Assembly (NCBI GenBank): GCA_963717385.1
Contig: CAVQWE010000015.1
Span: 1 to 64,000, forward strand
DNA length: 64,000 bases
Source of the DNA: Sva-07 sp963717385
GTDB taxonomy: Bacteria > Actinomycetota > Acidimicrobiia > Acidimicrobiales > Ilumatobacteraceae
Direction: 5' to 3'
Shown piece after piece: positions 44,027 through 53,349 of this stretch (position 1 is its first letter; the number at the start of each line of letters is the position of its first letter). Below the pieces are notes generated by a model that was given only the letters and a program-made list of their open reading frames with translations, ran no database searches and was not told where the DNA came from. The translations under genes were made by a program, and so were the position numbers.

Positions 44027-44911
44027 TCACTCTGAGTCGCGGTCGCGGAGGAACTGTTCGACTTCTTCGACGAGTGCGTCGGGGTCGACGGGCGCATCCG
44101 ATGACAGGTCGTCGTCGGTGTCGTCGGCTTCGGCGTCGGTGAGCTGCTCGAGGCGTCCCAGGTACTCGATCATGTCGTCGTCGTCGCCGATCATCGCTGC
44201 CACTTGCGCGGCGTAGCCGGCGGCTTCGCCGGCAAGCGGCGAGAGCGGTGCGGGGGTTCCGATCATCGAGCACGAACGCTCGACGAGCGCCATCGCGGCC
44301 TTCGGCGACGGGATCTGCGACGCATAGCCGGGCACCGCTGCCCAGAGCGACGCCGTGGCGATCCCGTTGCGGTTGAGTGCGTCGTGCAACACGCCGACGA
44401 TGCCGGTCGGCCCCTCGTATTGCGAACGTCGGAGTTCGAATCGTTCGATCAGTGACTCGTCGGTGGCTGTGCCGATCAGAGGAACCGGACGCGAGTGCGG
44501 AACATCGGCGAGCAGTGCGCCCAGCGAGATCGCCATGGTCGCGCCGAAGGTCTCGGCGATGCCCACGATCTGTTCGCAGAACAAGCGCCAGCGCAACGCC
44601 GGCTCGGGGCCGAGGACCAAGATCACATCGGTGCCGGGCAGCGAAACCGACCAGACGCCGACGGTCGGCCACACGATCGACCGGTGCTGGAGCTCATCGA
44701 GTCGCACGTGCGGGCGCACGGTGGCGAAATCGGTGAAGGCCTCGGGGTCGATCTCGGCGAGCGCATCGGCGCCCCACGCTTCGATCATCGTGCGCAGTGC
44801 GATCGACGCAGCGTCGCCGGCGTCGTTCCATCCGGTGAACGCGGCGACGAGCACAGGTCGGTTGAGTTTCGGTTCCGCCAGCCAACGGACGTGCTCGGTT
44901 CCCACGGCCAT
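44027..44911 (-). CDS. PAC2-family protein
   Basis: 294 residues from the ATG at 44911. PVLVAAFTGWNDAGDAAS, then VWSVSLPGTDVILVLGPEPA, TATD and VGVLHDALNRNGI are PAC2 (proteasome-assembly-chaperone-like) signatures of the actinobacterial subgroup. The C-terminal tail is acidic. Function in bacteria is unclear. Convergent with the Nudix gene and divergent from the GNAT gene. Confidence 0.85.
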   Translation of the reverse strand: MAVGTEHVRWLAEPKLNRPVLVAAFTGWNDAGDAASIALRTMIEAWGADALAEIDPEAFTDFATVRPHVRLDELQHRSIVWPTVGVWSVSLPGTDVILVLGPEPALRWRLFCEQIVGIAETFGATMAISLGALLADVPHSRPVPLIGTATDESLIERFELRRSQYEGPTGIVGVLHDALNRNGIATASLWAAVPGYASQIPSPKAAMALVERSCSMIGTPAPLSPLAGEAAGYAAQVAAMIGDDDDMIEYLGRLEQLTDAEADDTDDDLSSDAPVDPDALVEEVEQFLRDRDSE

Positions 44912-44947
44912 CACGCTACCCGCGCCACGGACTAGCGTCGGTTGGCG

Positions 44948-45439
44948 GTGAGTGAGCACACGAGTCCATCAGCTGAGGCGAACGCCGACAGCGGCCCTGC
45001 AGGCAACGGTGCGGCGGTGGCGGTGGCGGTGCACTCCGTCGACGACGAACTCGTCGAAGCGTTCAATCGGTTGATCCCGCAGTTGTCGTCGTCGTCGCCC
45101 CCGCCGTCGCGTGATCATCTGACTGCGCTGGTCGCCAGCGAGGACACCGTGTTGTTCGTCGCCCGGGTCGACGGCCGGATCCTCGGCAGCCTCACGCTCG
45201 CCTTCTACCGCATCCCGACCGGCACCAAGGCGTGGATCGAAGACGTGGTCGTCGACGCTGACGCTCGGGGGCACGGCGTGGGCGAACTGCTCAACCGCGT
45301 GGCGCTCGACGAGGCGCGAGTACGCGGGGCCAAAGACGTCAGTCTCACCAGCCGCCCCTCGCGCGAGGCAGCAAACCGTCTGTACCAACGCATCGGTTTC
45401 GAGCCCCGCGAGACGAACGTCTACCGCTACACGCTCTGA
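44948..45439 (+). CDS. GNAT acetyltransferase
   Basis: 163 residues from the GTG at 44948. Acetyl-CoA site VVVDADARGHGVGELLNRVA (the R/Q-x-x-G-x-G/A pattern) followed by LTSRPSREAANRLYQRIGF. An alanine-rich, probably disordered N-terminus of about 25 residues. The substrate is unknown. It ends 11 bp before repeat P2. Confidence 0.85.
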   Translation: MSEHTSPSAEANADSGPAGNGAAVAVAVHSVDDELVEAFNRLIPQLSSSSPPPSRDHLTALVASEDTVLFVARVDGRILGSLTLAFYRIPTGTKAWIEDVVVDADARGHGVGELLNRVALDEARVRGAKDVSLTSRPSREAANRLYQRIGFEPRETNVYRYTL

Positions 45440-45449
45440 ACCCACGTTC

Positions 45450-45496
45450 ATGTGACGTTCTGGATGGGACGGCCCATCCGAACCGCAACGCGAACG
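45450..45496 (+). repeat. palindromic repeat P2, terminator-like
   Basis: TGTGACGTTCTGGATGGGAC then GGCCCATCCGAACCGCAACG. Second member of the P family, placed between two convergent genes, where it could terminate both. Confidence 0.7.
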
Positions 45497-45507
45497 GAAG
45501 GCGGCGC

Positions 45508-46098
45508 TCAGGATTGGGCTCGGCGGAGGTCTTCGGCGGCCTGGCGGACCTGCCAGTCGCGGTCGACGAGCGCCTGCTCGATGGCCGCCTCGACATCGTC
45601 GCCTTCGAACGGGGCGAGTGCCAGCACCGCCCGGCGGCGAACCGCCGGCTTGTCGTTGCAGGCAGTGATGATGGCCGGTCGGCCACGTTCGTCGCCGATG
45701 GCGCCGAGCGCGGCGACGGCCGACTCGCGCACCAACGGCTCGGGTGCCGACCCGGCGAGTTCGATGAGCCGCTCGACGATGTCGTCTCGCTGCGACTCGT
45801 GCTCGCCGCATGCCCAGGCGGCGACCTCGACCACCCGCTCGTCCGGGTCGTGCAGGCTGGCGAGCAGGTCGATCGAGCGATGGGCGGCAGCGATCTCGGC
45901 GGCACGTCGCCGTACTGTGACCTCGGCGTCAGCGAGTGCGTTCGCCAACCGTTCGTCGTCGAGTCGGTCCAGACGTTCGAGGGCTCCGAGTGCGGCTGCT
46001 CGCACGGCAGGGTCGGACGACGAGCAACCAGCGAGGGCGGTGTCGACATCGCCGGTGTGGCCGGCGACGGCAACGGCACGTTGGTCGGGTTCGGTCAC
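45508..46098 (-). CDS. HEAT-repeat protein
   Basis: 196 residues from the GTG at 46098. Five or so tandem helical repeats (DPAVRAAALGALERL, DAEVTVRRRAAEIAA, EPLVRESAVAALGAIGD, KPAVRRRAVLALAPF, DWQVRQAAEDLRR). Likely a scaffold for protein interaction. The frame extends upstream but overlaps other genes. Its start overlaps the stop of the upstream membrane gene by 4 bp (GTGA). Confidence 0.8.
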   Translation of the reverse strand: MTEPDQRAVAVAGHTGDVDTALAGCSSSDPAVRAAALGALERLDRLDDERLANALADAEVTVRRRAAEIAAAHRSIDLLASLHDPDERVVEVAAWACGEHESQRDDIVERLIELAGSAPEPLVRESAVAALGAIGDERGRPAIITACNDKPAVRRRAVLALAPFEGDDVEAAIEQALVDRDWQVRQAAEDLRRAQS

Positions 46099-46430
46099 TG
46101 CTTCAGGAGATCGGTGAGAGTGATCACCAGGTAGCCCGTACCGAACGCAATCACCACAGCAAGCACCGCACCGATCACGATCGCCAGCGCCGACCCGGCC
46201 ACGGCCGAGAGGAGACGCCGAAGTGGGCCCGGCCGCTTGTACAGCGTCGTGGTGGTCTCGGCGATCGGCACCGGATCCCACTGTCGACGGAGAATCTGCT
46301 CGCCGCGTGGTGTTCGGGCGGTTGCTCTGGCAGTCTTGCGCCACCCGGCCAGGACGAGCGCGAGCATTGCGAGTCCGGCCATCCAGGCAGCCTGAGTAGT
46401 GAGATCCGTGACCGACACGACAGATGACAT
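46095..46430 (-). CDS. small two-TM membrane protein
   Basis: 111 residues from the ATG at 46430: TM helix at about 14-30 (WMAGLAMLALVLAG), a basic loop, and a second helix at about 78-105 (AIVIGAVLAVVIAFGTGYLVI). No family was recognised. Co-transcribed with the HEAT gene. Its 5' end overlaps the 5' end of the divergent protease gene; a later start (ATG at 46382) would avoid this. Confidence 0.6.
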   Translation of the reverse strand: MSSVVSVTDLTTQAAWMAGLAMLALVLAGWRKTARATARTPRGEQILRRQWDPVPIAETTTTLYKRPGPLRRLLSAVAGSALAIVIGAVLAVVIAFGTGYLVITLTDLLKQ

Positions 46431-47619
46431 GGTACCGAGCGAGCTGAATGCCAGCCACGCGGTCATCGAGACGCCCCGCAACCGTTGGTGGGCGTGGATG
46501 ATCGCCGGGCTCGGCGTGGTGACGTTGGTCGTGATCGGCGTCGCTTCGCTCTTGCCGTCGTCGCTGATCGCCGAGAAGGAGAACCAGCGCACCGGTGAGA
46601 TCCAGCCCACGCCGTACGCGCTCACGCCAGCCTCGGCCGATCCGGTGAACGATCGCATCGTGTTCGGCGAGCTGCCCGACGGTGTCGAGCGGTACGACAC
46701 GTCGAGCAGTTTCCACTTCGTCACGGTCACCTCGCCCAGCCAGTCGGTGCTGTCCTGGCTCGCGGGTCGCAACGACCCGGCGATCGATTTCCTGACCGAA
46801 GAGGACAAGTTCGGTGTTCGCACGCCGAGCCAACGCCGCGAACTGAACCTGCAGATGATGCGCACCGCTGAACAGGAGGCGCAGTACGTGGCGTTGACCA
46901 CGCTCGGCTACGACGTGGAGATCACCCCTGGCGAGGTCATCGTCCGCGACGTGATCTGCAAGACGCCCGACGATGACGGTGAGTGCGCCGAGTGGTTCCC
47001 GTCCGACGAACAGATCGACCCTGCCGACCGCATCCTCGAAGCCGACGGCGTTCCGCTGGACTCGGTCGAAGACCTCAGTGGCATTCTCGACGACAAGGCG
47101 CCAGGCGACACGGTCGATCTGCTGATCGACCGTCCGAGTGAGGGCGAACAGCTCGTGACCGTCGAGTTGTCGGCGTCGCCAGACGACCCGGATCGCACGA
47201 TCATCGGGTTCTTTCCCTTCGACACCCGGGCGATCACGCTGCCGTTCGAGGTCGACATCCGAACCGACGACATCGGTGGCCCGTCGGCCGGCTTGGCGTT
47301 CACGTTGGCGATGATCGACGAGCTGTCGCCGGGCGCACTGACTGGCTCCCAGGAGGTCGCTGTGACCGGAACGATCTCGCTCGACGGGTCGGTCGGCGCG
47401 ATCGGTGGTCTGACCCAGAAGGTGTCTGCGGTCCACCAGAACGGGATACGGATCTTCCTCGTGCCGGCATCGCAGGCCGAGCTCGATGACCCCGAGCGTC
47501 TGCAGCGGTTGCAGGACGCAGGACGAGGCGAGGTGGAGATCATTCCGGTCGCCACCCTCGACGAAGCGATCGCCGTGCTCGAGGAGCTGGGCGGCGACCC
47601 ACTCGTCACGGTCTCCTGA
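46399..47619 (+). CDS. membrane-anchored PDZ / Lon-type serine protease (YlbL-like)
   Basis: 406 residues: one TM helix (about 31-53), a PDZ-like region (DPADRILEADGVPLDSVEDL), and a Lon-S16 proteolytic domain with catalytic Ser296 (GGPSAG) and Lys341 (GGLTQK). The domain order matches YlbL-type proteases with the active site outside the cell. Start choices are GTG 46399, GTG 46408 or ATG 46429; the first two overlap the divergent gene. Confidence 0.85.
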   Translation: MRSVTDTTDDMVPSELNASHAVIETPRNRWWAWMIAGLGVVTLVVIGVASLLPSSLIAEKENQRTGEIQPTPYALTPASADPVNDRIVFGELPDGVERYDTSSSFHFVTVTSPSQSVLSWLAGRNDPAIDFLTEEDKFGVRTPSQRRELNLQMMRTAEQEAQYVALTTLGYDVEITPGEVIVRDVICKTPDDDGECAEWFPSDEQIDPADRILEADGVPLDSVEDLSGILDDKAPGDTVDLLIDRPSEGEQLVTVELSASPDDPDRTIIGFFPFDTRAITLPFEVDIRTDDIGGPSAGLAFTLAMIDELSPGALTGSQEVAVTGTISLDGSVGAIGGLTQKVSAVHQNGIRIFLVPASQAELDDPERLQRLQDAGRGEVEIIPVATLDEAIAVLEELGGDPLVTVS

Positions 47620-47688
47620 CCGATTCGTTGCGCAGGTGATCGGGGCGATTGCCACCATCTGCAGGCGCCGGGTGCGTAGCGTTGGCCC

Positions 47689-49468
47689 ATGGCCATGTCG
47701 TTCGCCCGCCCCGACCCGTCGTCACCGGCGTCGATTGCCGACGCTGCATTCGGTACCGGCCGACGCGGCTTCGACCAGGGAGAGGTCCGTGACTTCCTCC
47801 GCATGGTGGCAGCCGAACTCGGGCGTCTCCAAGAGCGCGAGCGCTTCTTGGAACGTGAGCTGCGCACCGCCCAGGCCGATCCCGATCTGGCCTCGGTGCA
47901 GCTCGACGATCAGACGCTCACCCGCATGCTCGGAGAAGAAACCGCTCGTGTGCTGACCACCGCCCGGGAATCTGCCGTCGAGATCCGCCAGAAGGCCGAG
48001 CAGAGCGCAGCGCAGCTGCTCACCGAGGCGAGCGACGAGGCCACCCGCTTGCGAGAGGAAGCCGAGACCGAGGCGTCGCGTCGCCGCACCGATGCTGCTG
48101 CCGACGCCGAGGCCGAACTGGCAATGGCGAAACAGCAGGGGCGCGAGATGGTCAACGAGGCCCGCGCCTATCGCGAGCGCGTGTCGAGCGAGCTCGCTCG
48201 TCGTCGAGAACTGGCCCGCGAACAGATCGAGCAGTTGCTCCATGGGCGCGATCGGCTCATGCAGTCGTTCGAGCGTGCACGTCTCGTCGCCGTCGACGTC
48301 GTTGCCGAACTGCAGCCGCTCGGCGAGCCCGACGAGTACGTCAACTTGTCACCGACCACCGGTCCCGTGCCGGTGATGGTGCCGAACAGCCCACGCCCAG
48401 CCGATCAAGAACTCTCGACCGTCGACGACACCGCAACCGATGCGGTCGCGGATGACGAAGTCGTGGCTGAGACCGTCGATGCCGAGGTCGAGGTCGCCGG
48501 TGGTTCCGACATCGAGGTGGAGACCGGCACCGACGGCGAGATCGGTGACGATGTCGAGGCCGGTGTCGATGTCGAGGCCGATACCGACGTCGTGTCGCTG
48601 GGTGGCGACAACGCAATCGAGGACGAGACACCGGTCGACGCCGACGAAGACTCGCACGACCAGCGCGACGATGTGGTGGTCGACCTGTTCGCTCGGCTGC
48701 GCGCCGATGCGTCGCTGTCGGACGAGGCCAGCCCCGATGACGAGGCCAGCCCCGATGACGAGGCCAGCCGCCGAGGCCATCGACGAGCCCATGGTCGAAG
48801 CGACCGCGTTCGACCAGCGCGACGCCGACCTCACCCCGCTGATCGTTGCGAGCGCCAAGAAGCTCAAGCGGATCCTCGCCGACGAGCAGAACGAAGTGCT
48901 CGATGCCCTGCGCAGTCGCGAACCGGTGCGGGCCCTCGACGATCTCCTCCCGGAGCGCCCTGAGCACCTCGGCCGCTACCGAGACGCAATCGTCGACGAT
49001 CTGCTGTCCGCTGCCAGCGCCGGGGCGTCGCTGGTCACCAGCGGCCGGGTGGCGAGGGTCAAGAAGGCCGACGCCGCCAAGGCCACGTTGGCCGGGACCG
49101 AGGTGCTCGACGAGTGGTTGATCGTGCCGCTGCGTGAACGACTCGAACGTTGCGTGATCGACGGCGACGGCGACAATTCCGAGATCACCAAGCGCGTGCG
49201 TTCGGTGTATCGCGAGTGGAAGACCCAGCACATCGACGAGCAGCTCGACGATGTGGTTCGTGCGGCGCACGGCCGGGGAGTGTTCTCTGCGATCGAGCAG
49301 GGTACGTCGGTCGAATGGGTGTCGGATCCAGCGCACGAGGTGTGTGCCGATTGCGACGACAACACGCTCGGCGGGGCGGTCGCCGCCGGAGACGCGTTTC
49401 CCACTGGGCAGCTCTTTCCGCCGGCGCACCTCGGGTGCCGATGTATCTTGCTGCCGACTGAGCGTTAG
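47689..49468 (+). CDS. DivIVA-like coiled-coil protein with phage-head-type C-terminus, frame-split
   Basis: N-terminal DivIVA-like segment (GFDQGEVRDFLRMVAAELG), a coiled coil to about residue 200 and an acidic Asp/Val-rich stretch. Near 48765, just after an 18-bp tandem repeat (48721-48770), the frame is lost and continues one base over: AIDEPMVEATAFDQRDADLT to the end at 49468. The C-terminus has CADC ... HLGCRC, as in SPP1 gp7/Mu F-like head-morphogenesis domains. The full protein would be about 592 residues. Probably a cell-pole or septum protein; the C-terminal role is unknown. 11 bp before UPF0182. Confidence 0.7.
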
Positions 49469-49479
49469 CCTCGGCGCCA

Positions 49480-52422
49480 ATGCGGCGCTCATCTGACCTG
49501 TCGGTCGACCGTCCACGTCGGCGGATCAGCGGCCGCGGAGTCCTGATCGGGCTCGGCGGTCTGTTCCTGTTCGTTCTGATCTTCGGGCGTGCGATCGCCC
49601 GGTTCTATGTGGACTACCTGTGGCACGATGCGCTCGGCCGCAACGACGTGTTCTGGGGTGTTCTCGGCGCGAAGGTCACGCTCTTCGCCGTGTTCTTCGT
49701 GGCGTTCGCGGTGATCGCCGGGCTCAACCTGTTCATCGCCGACCGTGCGGCGCCGACCATGTTCCCGGCCAACGTGCATCCGTACGTCGAGCGGTTCCAC
49801 GAGCTCTTCGGTCAGCGGTTGCGCATCGTGCGCTACGGCGTGGCGCTGTTGTTCGCGCTGCTGCTCGCGCTGCCGGCAGTTGCGCTGTGGCAGGACTGGC
49901 TGCTGTTCCGCAACGCACGCGAGTTCGGTATCTCCGATGCGCAGTTCAACGCCGACGTCGGCTTCTACGTGTTTCAGTTGCCGTTCCTGTCCTTCGTGCT
50001 CAACTGGCTGTTCGCTGCGCTGATCGTGGTGTTGCTGCTGACCGCTGCTGCGCACATCCTGAACGGCGGCGTGGTCTTCGTGTCACCGGTCCCAGTGATC
50101 CGCCAGGCGACCAAGGCGCACATTGCGGTGTTGCTCGCGGTGCTCGCGGTGGTGAAGGCCGGCGACTACTGGCTCGATCGGTACGACGTCACCAACAGCC
50201 AGACCGGCATCGTGCAAGGCGCCACGTATTCGGTCGTCAACGCCCAGTTGCCGGCGATCATGTTGTTGATCCTGATCTCGCTGCTCACCGCCGGGCTCTA
50301 CCTGTCGGTGGTTCGCACCGGATCGTTCCGTCTGCCGTTGATCGCCTCGGCGTTGTGGCTGGTGGTCGCGCTGGTCGGCGGAGTCATCTATCCCGCCGTC
50401 GTGCAGGCGCTGGTGGTCAACCCGAACCAGCAAGAGCGCGAGCAGGAGTTCATCGCCCGCAACGTCGACGCCACCCGCGACGCGCTCAACCTCACCGACG
50501 TCGATGTGCGCACGACCAACTTCGAGTCGCTGAACGCCGCTGACGTCGAAGCAGACCTCGGACCGCTCGACAACGTGCGCCTGCTGAACCCGACGCAGAT
50601 GGTCAACCGGTTCAAGGTCGACCGCGGCGAGGTCGCCGGCCTCACGATCGCCGACCTCGACGTCGACCGATACGCGCTCGACGACTCGGTCGACGACAAA
50701 CCCGAAGAGGTCCTGATCGCCGCACGCGAGCTGCAACTCAGTGGCGTCACCAACACCAGCTGGCAGGGTCTGCACCTGATCAACACCCGCGGCTGCGGGC
50801 TCGTACTCGCCCCGACCGGGCGGGTGCTCGAGAGCCAACGGCCCGACTACCGCACGGTCGAACTCGAGCGGCCCGAGCTGTACTTCAGCCCGATCCTCAC
50901 CGGCTATGCGATCGCCAACACCAGTTCCACCGAGCGTGAGTGCGACGAGGCCCATCAGTACGAGGGCGACCTCGGCGTCGAGATGAGTTCGTTCACCCGG
51001 CGCGCAGCGTTCGCCCTTGCCTTCCTCGACTACAACGTGCTCGGCTTCGGCGGCATCCAGGACGACTCACAGATGCTCTGGGTGCGTGGCATCAACGACC
51101 GGCTCAGCAAGCTGGCCCCCTTCCTCTCCTACGACGCGGACCCGTACCCGGTGGCCGTCGACGGTCGCACGGTGTGGGTGACAGATGCCTACACGACCAC
51201 GTCTCGCTACCCCTACGGCCAGCGAATCGGTGATGTGCAGCGTTCGCCGCAGTCGGGCCTCAGCGACAACGACAACTACGTGCGCAACAGTGTGAAGGCC
51301 GTCGTCGACGCCTACACGGGCGACGTCACGTTCTACGTCGTCGACGAGCAGGATCCGATCCTGCGGGCATGGCGCGGGGCATTCCCCGACCTGTTCACGC
51401 CGCTGGCCGAGATGCCCGAGGAGCTGCAGGACAACCTGCGCTACCCCGAGGATCTGTTCCGCATCCAGACCGACGTGTACTCCAAGTACCGCATCGCACC
51501 CGATCAGTTCTTCCAGCGCGTCGGCGCCTGGTCGGTCGCTCAGGCGCCCAGTACCGAGCCGTCGCAGGCGACCGCCCCTGCGGTCGGTGGCGCAGCCGAT
51601 GGCACGCAGACTGCGGCCCAGAGCACGTTTGCCGACGAATCGAACACCAGCAGGTTCACGCCGTACTACACCGTGTTCAACACCGCGGCGCCAGGTGAAC
51701 CAGTCGACAACGACTTCGTCATCCTGCGCCCGTTCGTGCCGTTCTCGACCAACGACCAACGAACCGAGCTGCAGGCGTACATGACGGCGTCGAGTCGGCC
51801 CGAGACGTACGGGCAGCTCACCAGCTACATCGTCGAGGAGACCGGTGGGCGCCTACCCGACGGGCCGTTGCGTGTGGCCAGCAACGCCGAGTCGACCGAG
51901 GACATCTCACGACGGATCTCGCTCGACAACGTCGGCGGTGGCGGCAGCGAAGTGCGCTTCGGCGACCTGCAGCTGATCACGGTGTCGCAGGGGCTCGTGT
52001 GGGTGCGCCCGTACTACGTGTCGGTGCCGCAGAACTCCGCCGAGGTCACCTCGGTCACCGAGTACCGAGGCGTGATCGTGTCGTACAACGACCGTGCAGT
52101 GCTCGAAGACACCGTCAGCGAAGCGCTCGCCCAGCTCTTCCCAGGCTTCGACGGCGACATCGAAGAGACGATCGACCAACCGACCGAGCCAGGCAACGGC
52201 ACCACCGACCCCGATCCCGGCACCGATGGCGGGGTCGACCCCGATCCGACCGACCCGGGAACGGCTGGCGATGATCCCATCGTGTTGCTCGAAGCAGCCG
52301 ACCAGGCGTTCATCGACGCCGACGTGGCACTCGCCGACGGCGACCTCGGCGCCTACCAAGACAAGATCGCCGAAGCGCGCCAGCTGATCGCCGACGCGTT
52401 CGCCCTGCTCGAAGAACGGTAG
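49480..52422 (+). CDS. UPF0182 family membrane protein
   Basis: 980 residues. About seven TM helices in the first ~330 residues (starting GVLIGLGGLFLFVLIFG), then a large extracytoplasmic domain with the family motifs VWVTDAYTTTSRYPY, NYVRNSVKAVVDAYTGDVTF and FPDLF. Near residue 905 an acidic Pro/Asp/Gly linker precedes a short helical tail. Typical of actinobacteria; function unknown. ATG at 49480. Confidence 0.93.
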   Translation: MRRSSDLSVDRPRRRISGRGVLIGLGGLFLFVLIFGRAIARFYVDYLWHDALGRNDVFWGVLGAKVTLFAVFFVAFAVIAGLNLFIADRAAPTMFPANVHPYVERFHELFGQRLRIVRYGVALLFALLLALPAVALWQDWLLFRNAREFGISDAQFNADVGFYVFQLPFLSFVLNWLFAALIVVLLLTAAAHILNGGVVFVSPVPVIRQATKAHIAVLLAVLAVVKAGDYWLDRYDVTNSQTGIVQGATYSVVNAQLPAIMLLILISLLTAGLYLSVVRTGSFRLPLIASALWLVVALVGGVIYPAVVQALVVNPNQQEREQEFIARNVDATRDALNLTDVDVRTTNFESLNAADVEADLGPLDNVRLLNPTQMVNRFKVDRGEVAGLTIADLDVDRYALDDSVDDKPEEVLIAARELQLSGVTNTSWQGLHLINTRGCGLVLAPTGRVLESQRPDYRTVELERPELYFSPILTGYAIANTSSTERECDEAHQYEGDLGVEMSSFTRRAAFALAFLDYNVLGFGGIQDDSQMLWVRGINDRLSKLAPFLSYDADPYPVAVDGRTVWVTDAYTTTSRYPYGQRIGDVQRSPQSGLSDNDNYVRNSVKAVVDAYTGDVTFYVVDEQDPILRAWRGAFPDLFTPLAEMPEELQDNLRYPEDLFRIQTDVYSKYRIAPDQFFQRVGAWSVAQAPSTEPSQATAPAVGGAADGTQTAAQSTFADESNTSRFTPYYTVFNTAAPGEPVDNDFVILRPFVPFSTNDQRTELQAYMTASSRPETYGQLTSYIVEETGGRLPDGPLRVASNAESTEDISRRISLDNVGGGGSEVRFGDLQLITVSQGLVWVRPYYVSVPQNSAEVTSVTEYRGVIVSYNDRAVLEDTVSEALAQLFPGFDGDIEETIDQPTEPGNGTTDPDPGTDGGVDPDPTDPGTAGDDPIVLLEAADQAFIDADVALADGDLGAYQDKIAEARQLIADAFALLEER

Positions 52423-52428
52423 TCGTCA

Positions 52429-52451
52429 CGATTGGTGTCGGACACCAATCG
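52429..52451. terminator. bidirectional terminator hairpin
   Basis: CGATTGGTG-TCGGA-CACCAATCG, a perfect stem of at least 9 bp between the convergent UPF0182 and coiled-coil genes. Confidence 0.65.
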
Positions 52452-52462
52452 TCACACGATGC

Positions 52463-53290
52463 TCAGGTCGTGCCGGGTCGTCGGAGGCGTTCGGCCAGCT
52501 CCGCGAGGTCGGCGCGGAACTGGATCTCGTAGCGGGCCTGTTCGGCGGCGAGCCGCTCGGTCGAGTCGAGCATGTCGTCCATCGCTGCGTCGAGACGTTC
52601 GGCGATTCGCGCTTCGAGTTCGGTGGTGTCCGAGTCGGCCGTTCCAGCGCTGACGGGCTCGCTCGATCGACGCTGGAGCTCGTCGATGTCGCTGCTGAGT
52701 TCAGTGAGTTGGTTGGCGAGTTCCATCGACACGCTGGTCACCCGCTCGTCGATCGACGAGGTCTGTCGGGCCAGATTGTCGAGTTGGTCACGGAGTTCGG
52801 CGATGCGCTCGTCGATGTCGTCCGGAGCATCGAATTCGATCAGCGGCGGTGGTGGCGGCGGCACGGCCGGGTGCGGAGGCGAATCGCTCGGAGGTGATGG
52901 CGGTGCAGGTGCTGGCGGCGCTGGCGGCGGCGGCGTGGGTGTTGGCGGCGCCGATTCGAACGACTGGAGTCGCTGGTTGATCTGGTCGATGTCGGAACCG
53001 AGTTGTTCGACCGTTGCGACCCGATCATCGAGGGTTCGGATACGTCGGTTGGTGTCGGTGCTCGATGTGGACAGCGTGACGATCTGCTCGCCCATCGACT
53101 GCATGCCCTGGTCGAGTGCGGCGAGTCTCAGGTCGAGTTCGTCGGTGCTGTTGCCGAGGCCGACGATGCGGGCTTCGAGCGCTTCGCGTTCTGCACGCAC
53201 GGCATCGAGTTGGTACTGGAGTATGGCGATCTGATCTCGCTGGGCCTCGGCGGCCGCTGCCTGCTGCTGCTTCTTCTTCTTGTTGAACAA
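52463..53290 (-). CDS. coiled-coil protein with proline-rich linker
   Basis: 275 residues from a TTG at 53290, chosen because GAGGA lies about 8 nt upstream and the protein begins FNKKKKQQQ; the open frame further up is noise. Two coiled-coil stretches (about 10-105 and 165-265) flank a Pro/Ala/Ser-rich linker (about 112-150). No signal peptide or TM. A structural or polar-scaffold role is plausible. Divergent from trpB. Confidence 0.65.
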   Translation of the reverse strand: MFNKKKKQQQAAAAEAQRDQIAILQYQLDAVRAEREALEARIVGLGNSTDELDLRLAALDQGMQSMGEQIVTLSTSSTDTNRRIRTLDDRVATVEQLGSDIDQINQRLQSFESAPPTPTPPPPAPPAPAPPSPPSDSPPHPAVPPPPPPLIEFDAPDDIDERIAELRDQLDNLARQTSSIDERVTSVSMELANQLTELSSDIDELQRRSSEPVSAGTADSDTTELEARIAERLDAAMDDMLDSTERLAAEQARYEIQFRADLAELAERLRRPGTT

Positions 53291-53349
53291 CCGATCGTCC
53301 TCGTTCGTGTGGGCGTGACCGAACGGTACCTGACTACGGTGAGCCAACG

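Noticed and set aside
45508..47658. 716-residue minus-strand open frame
   Set aside because: Only the last 196 residues (from GTG 46098) form HEAT repeats; the rest is antisense to the Lon-like protease gene.
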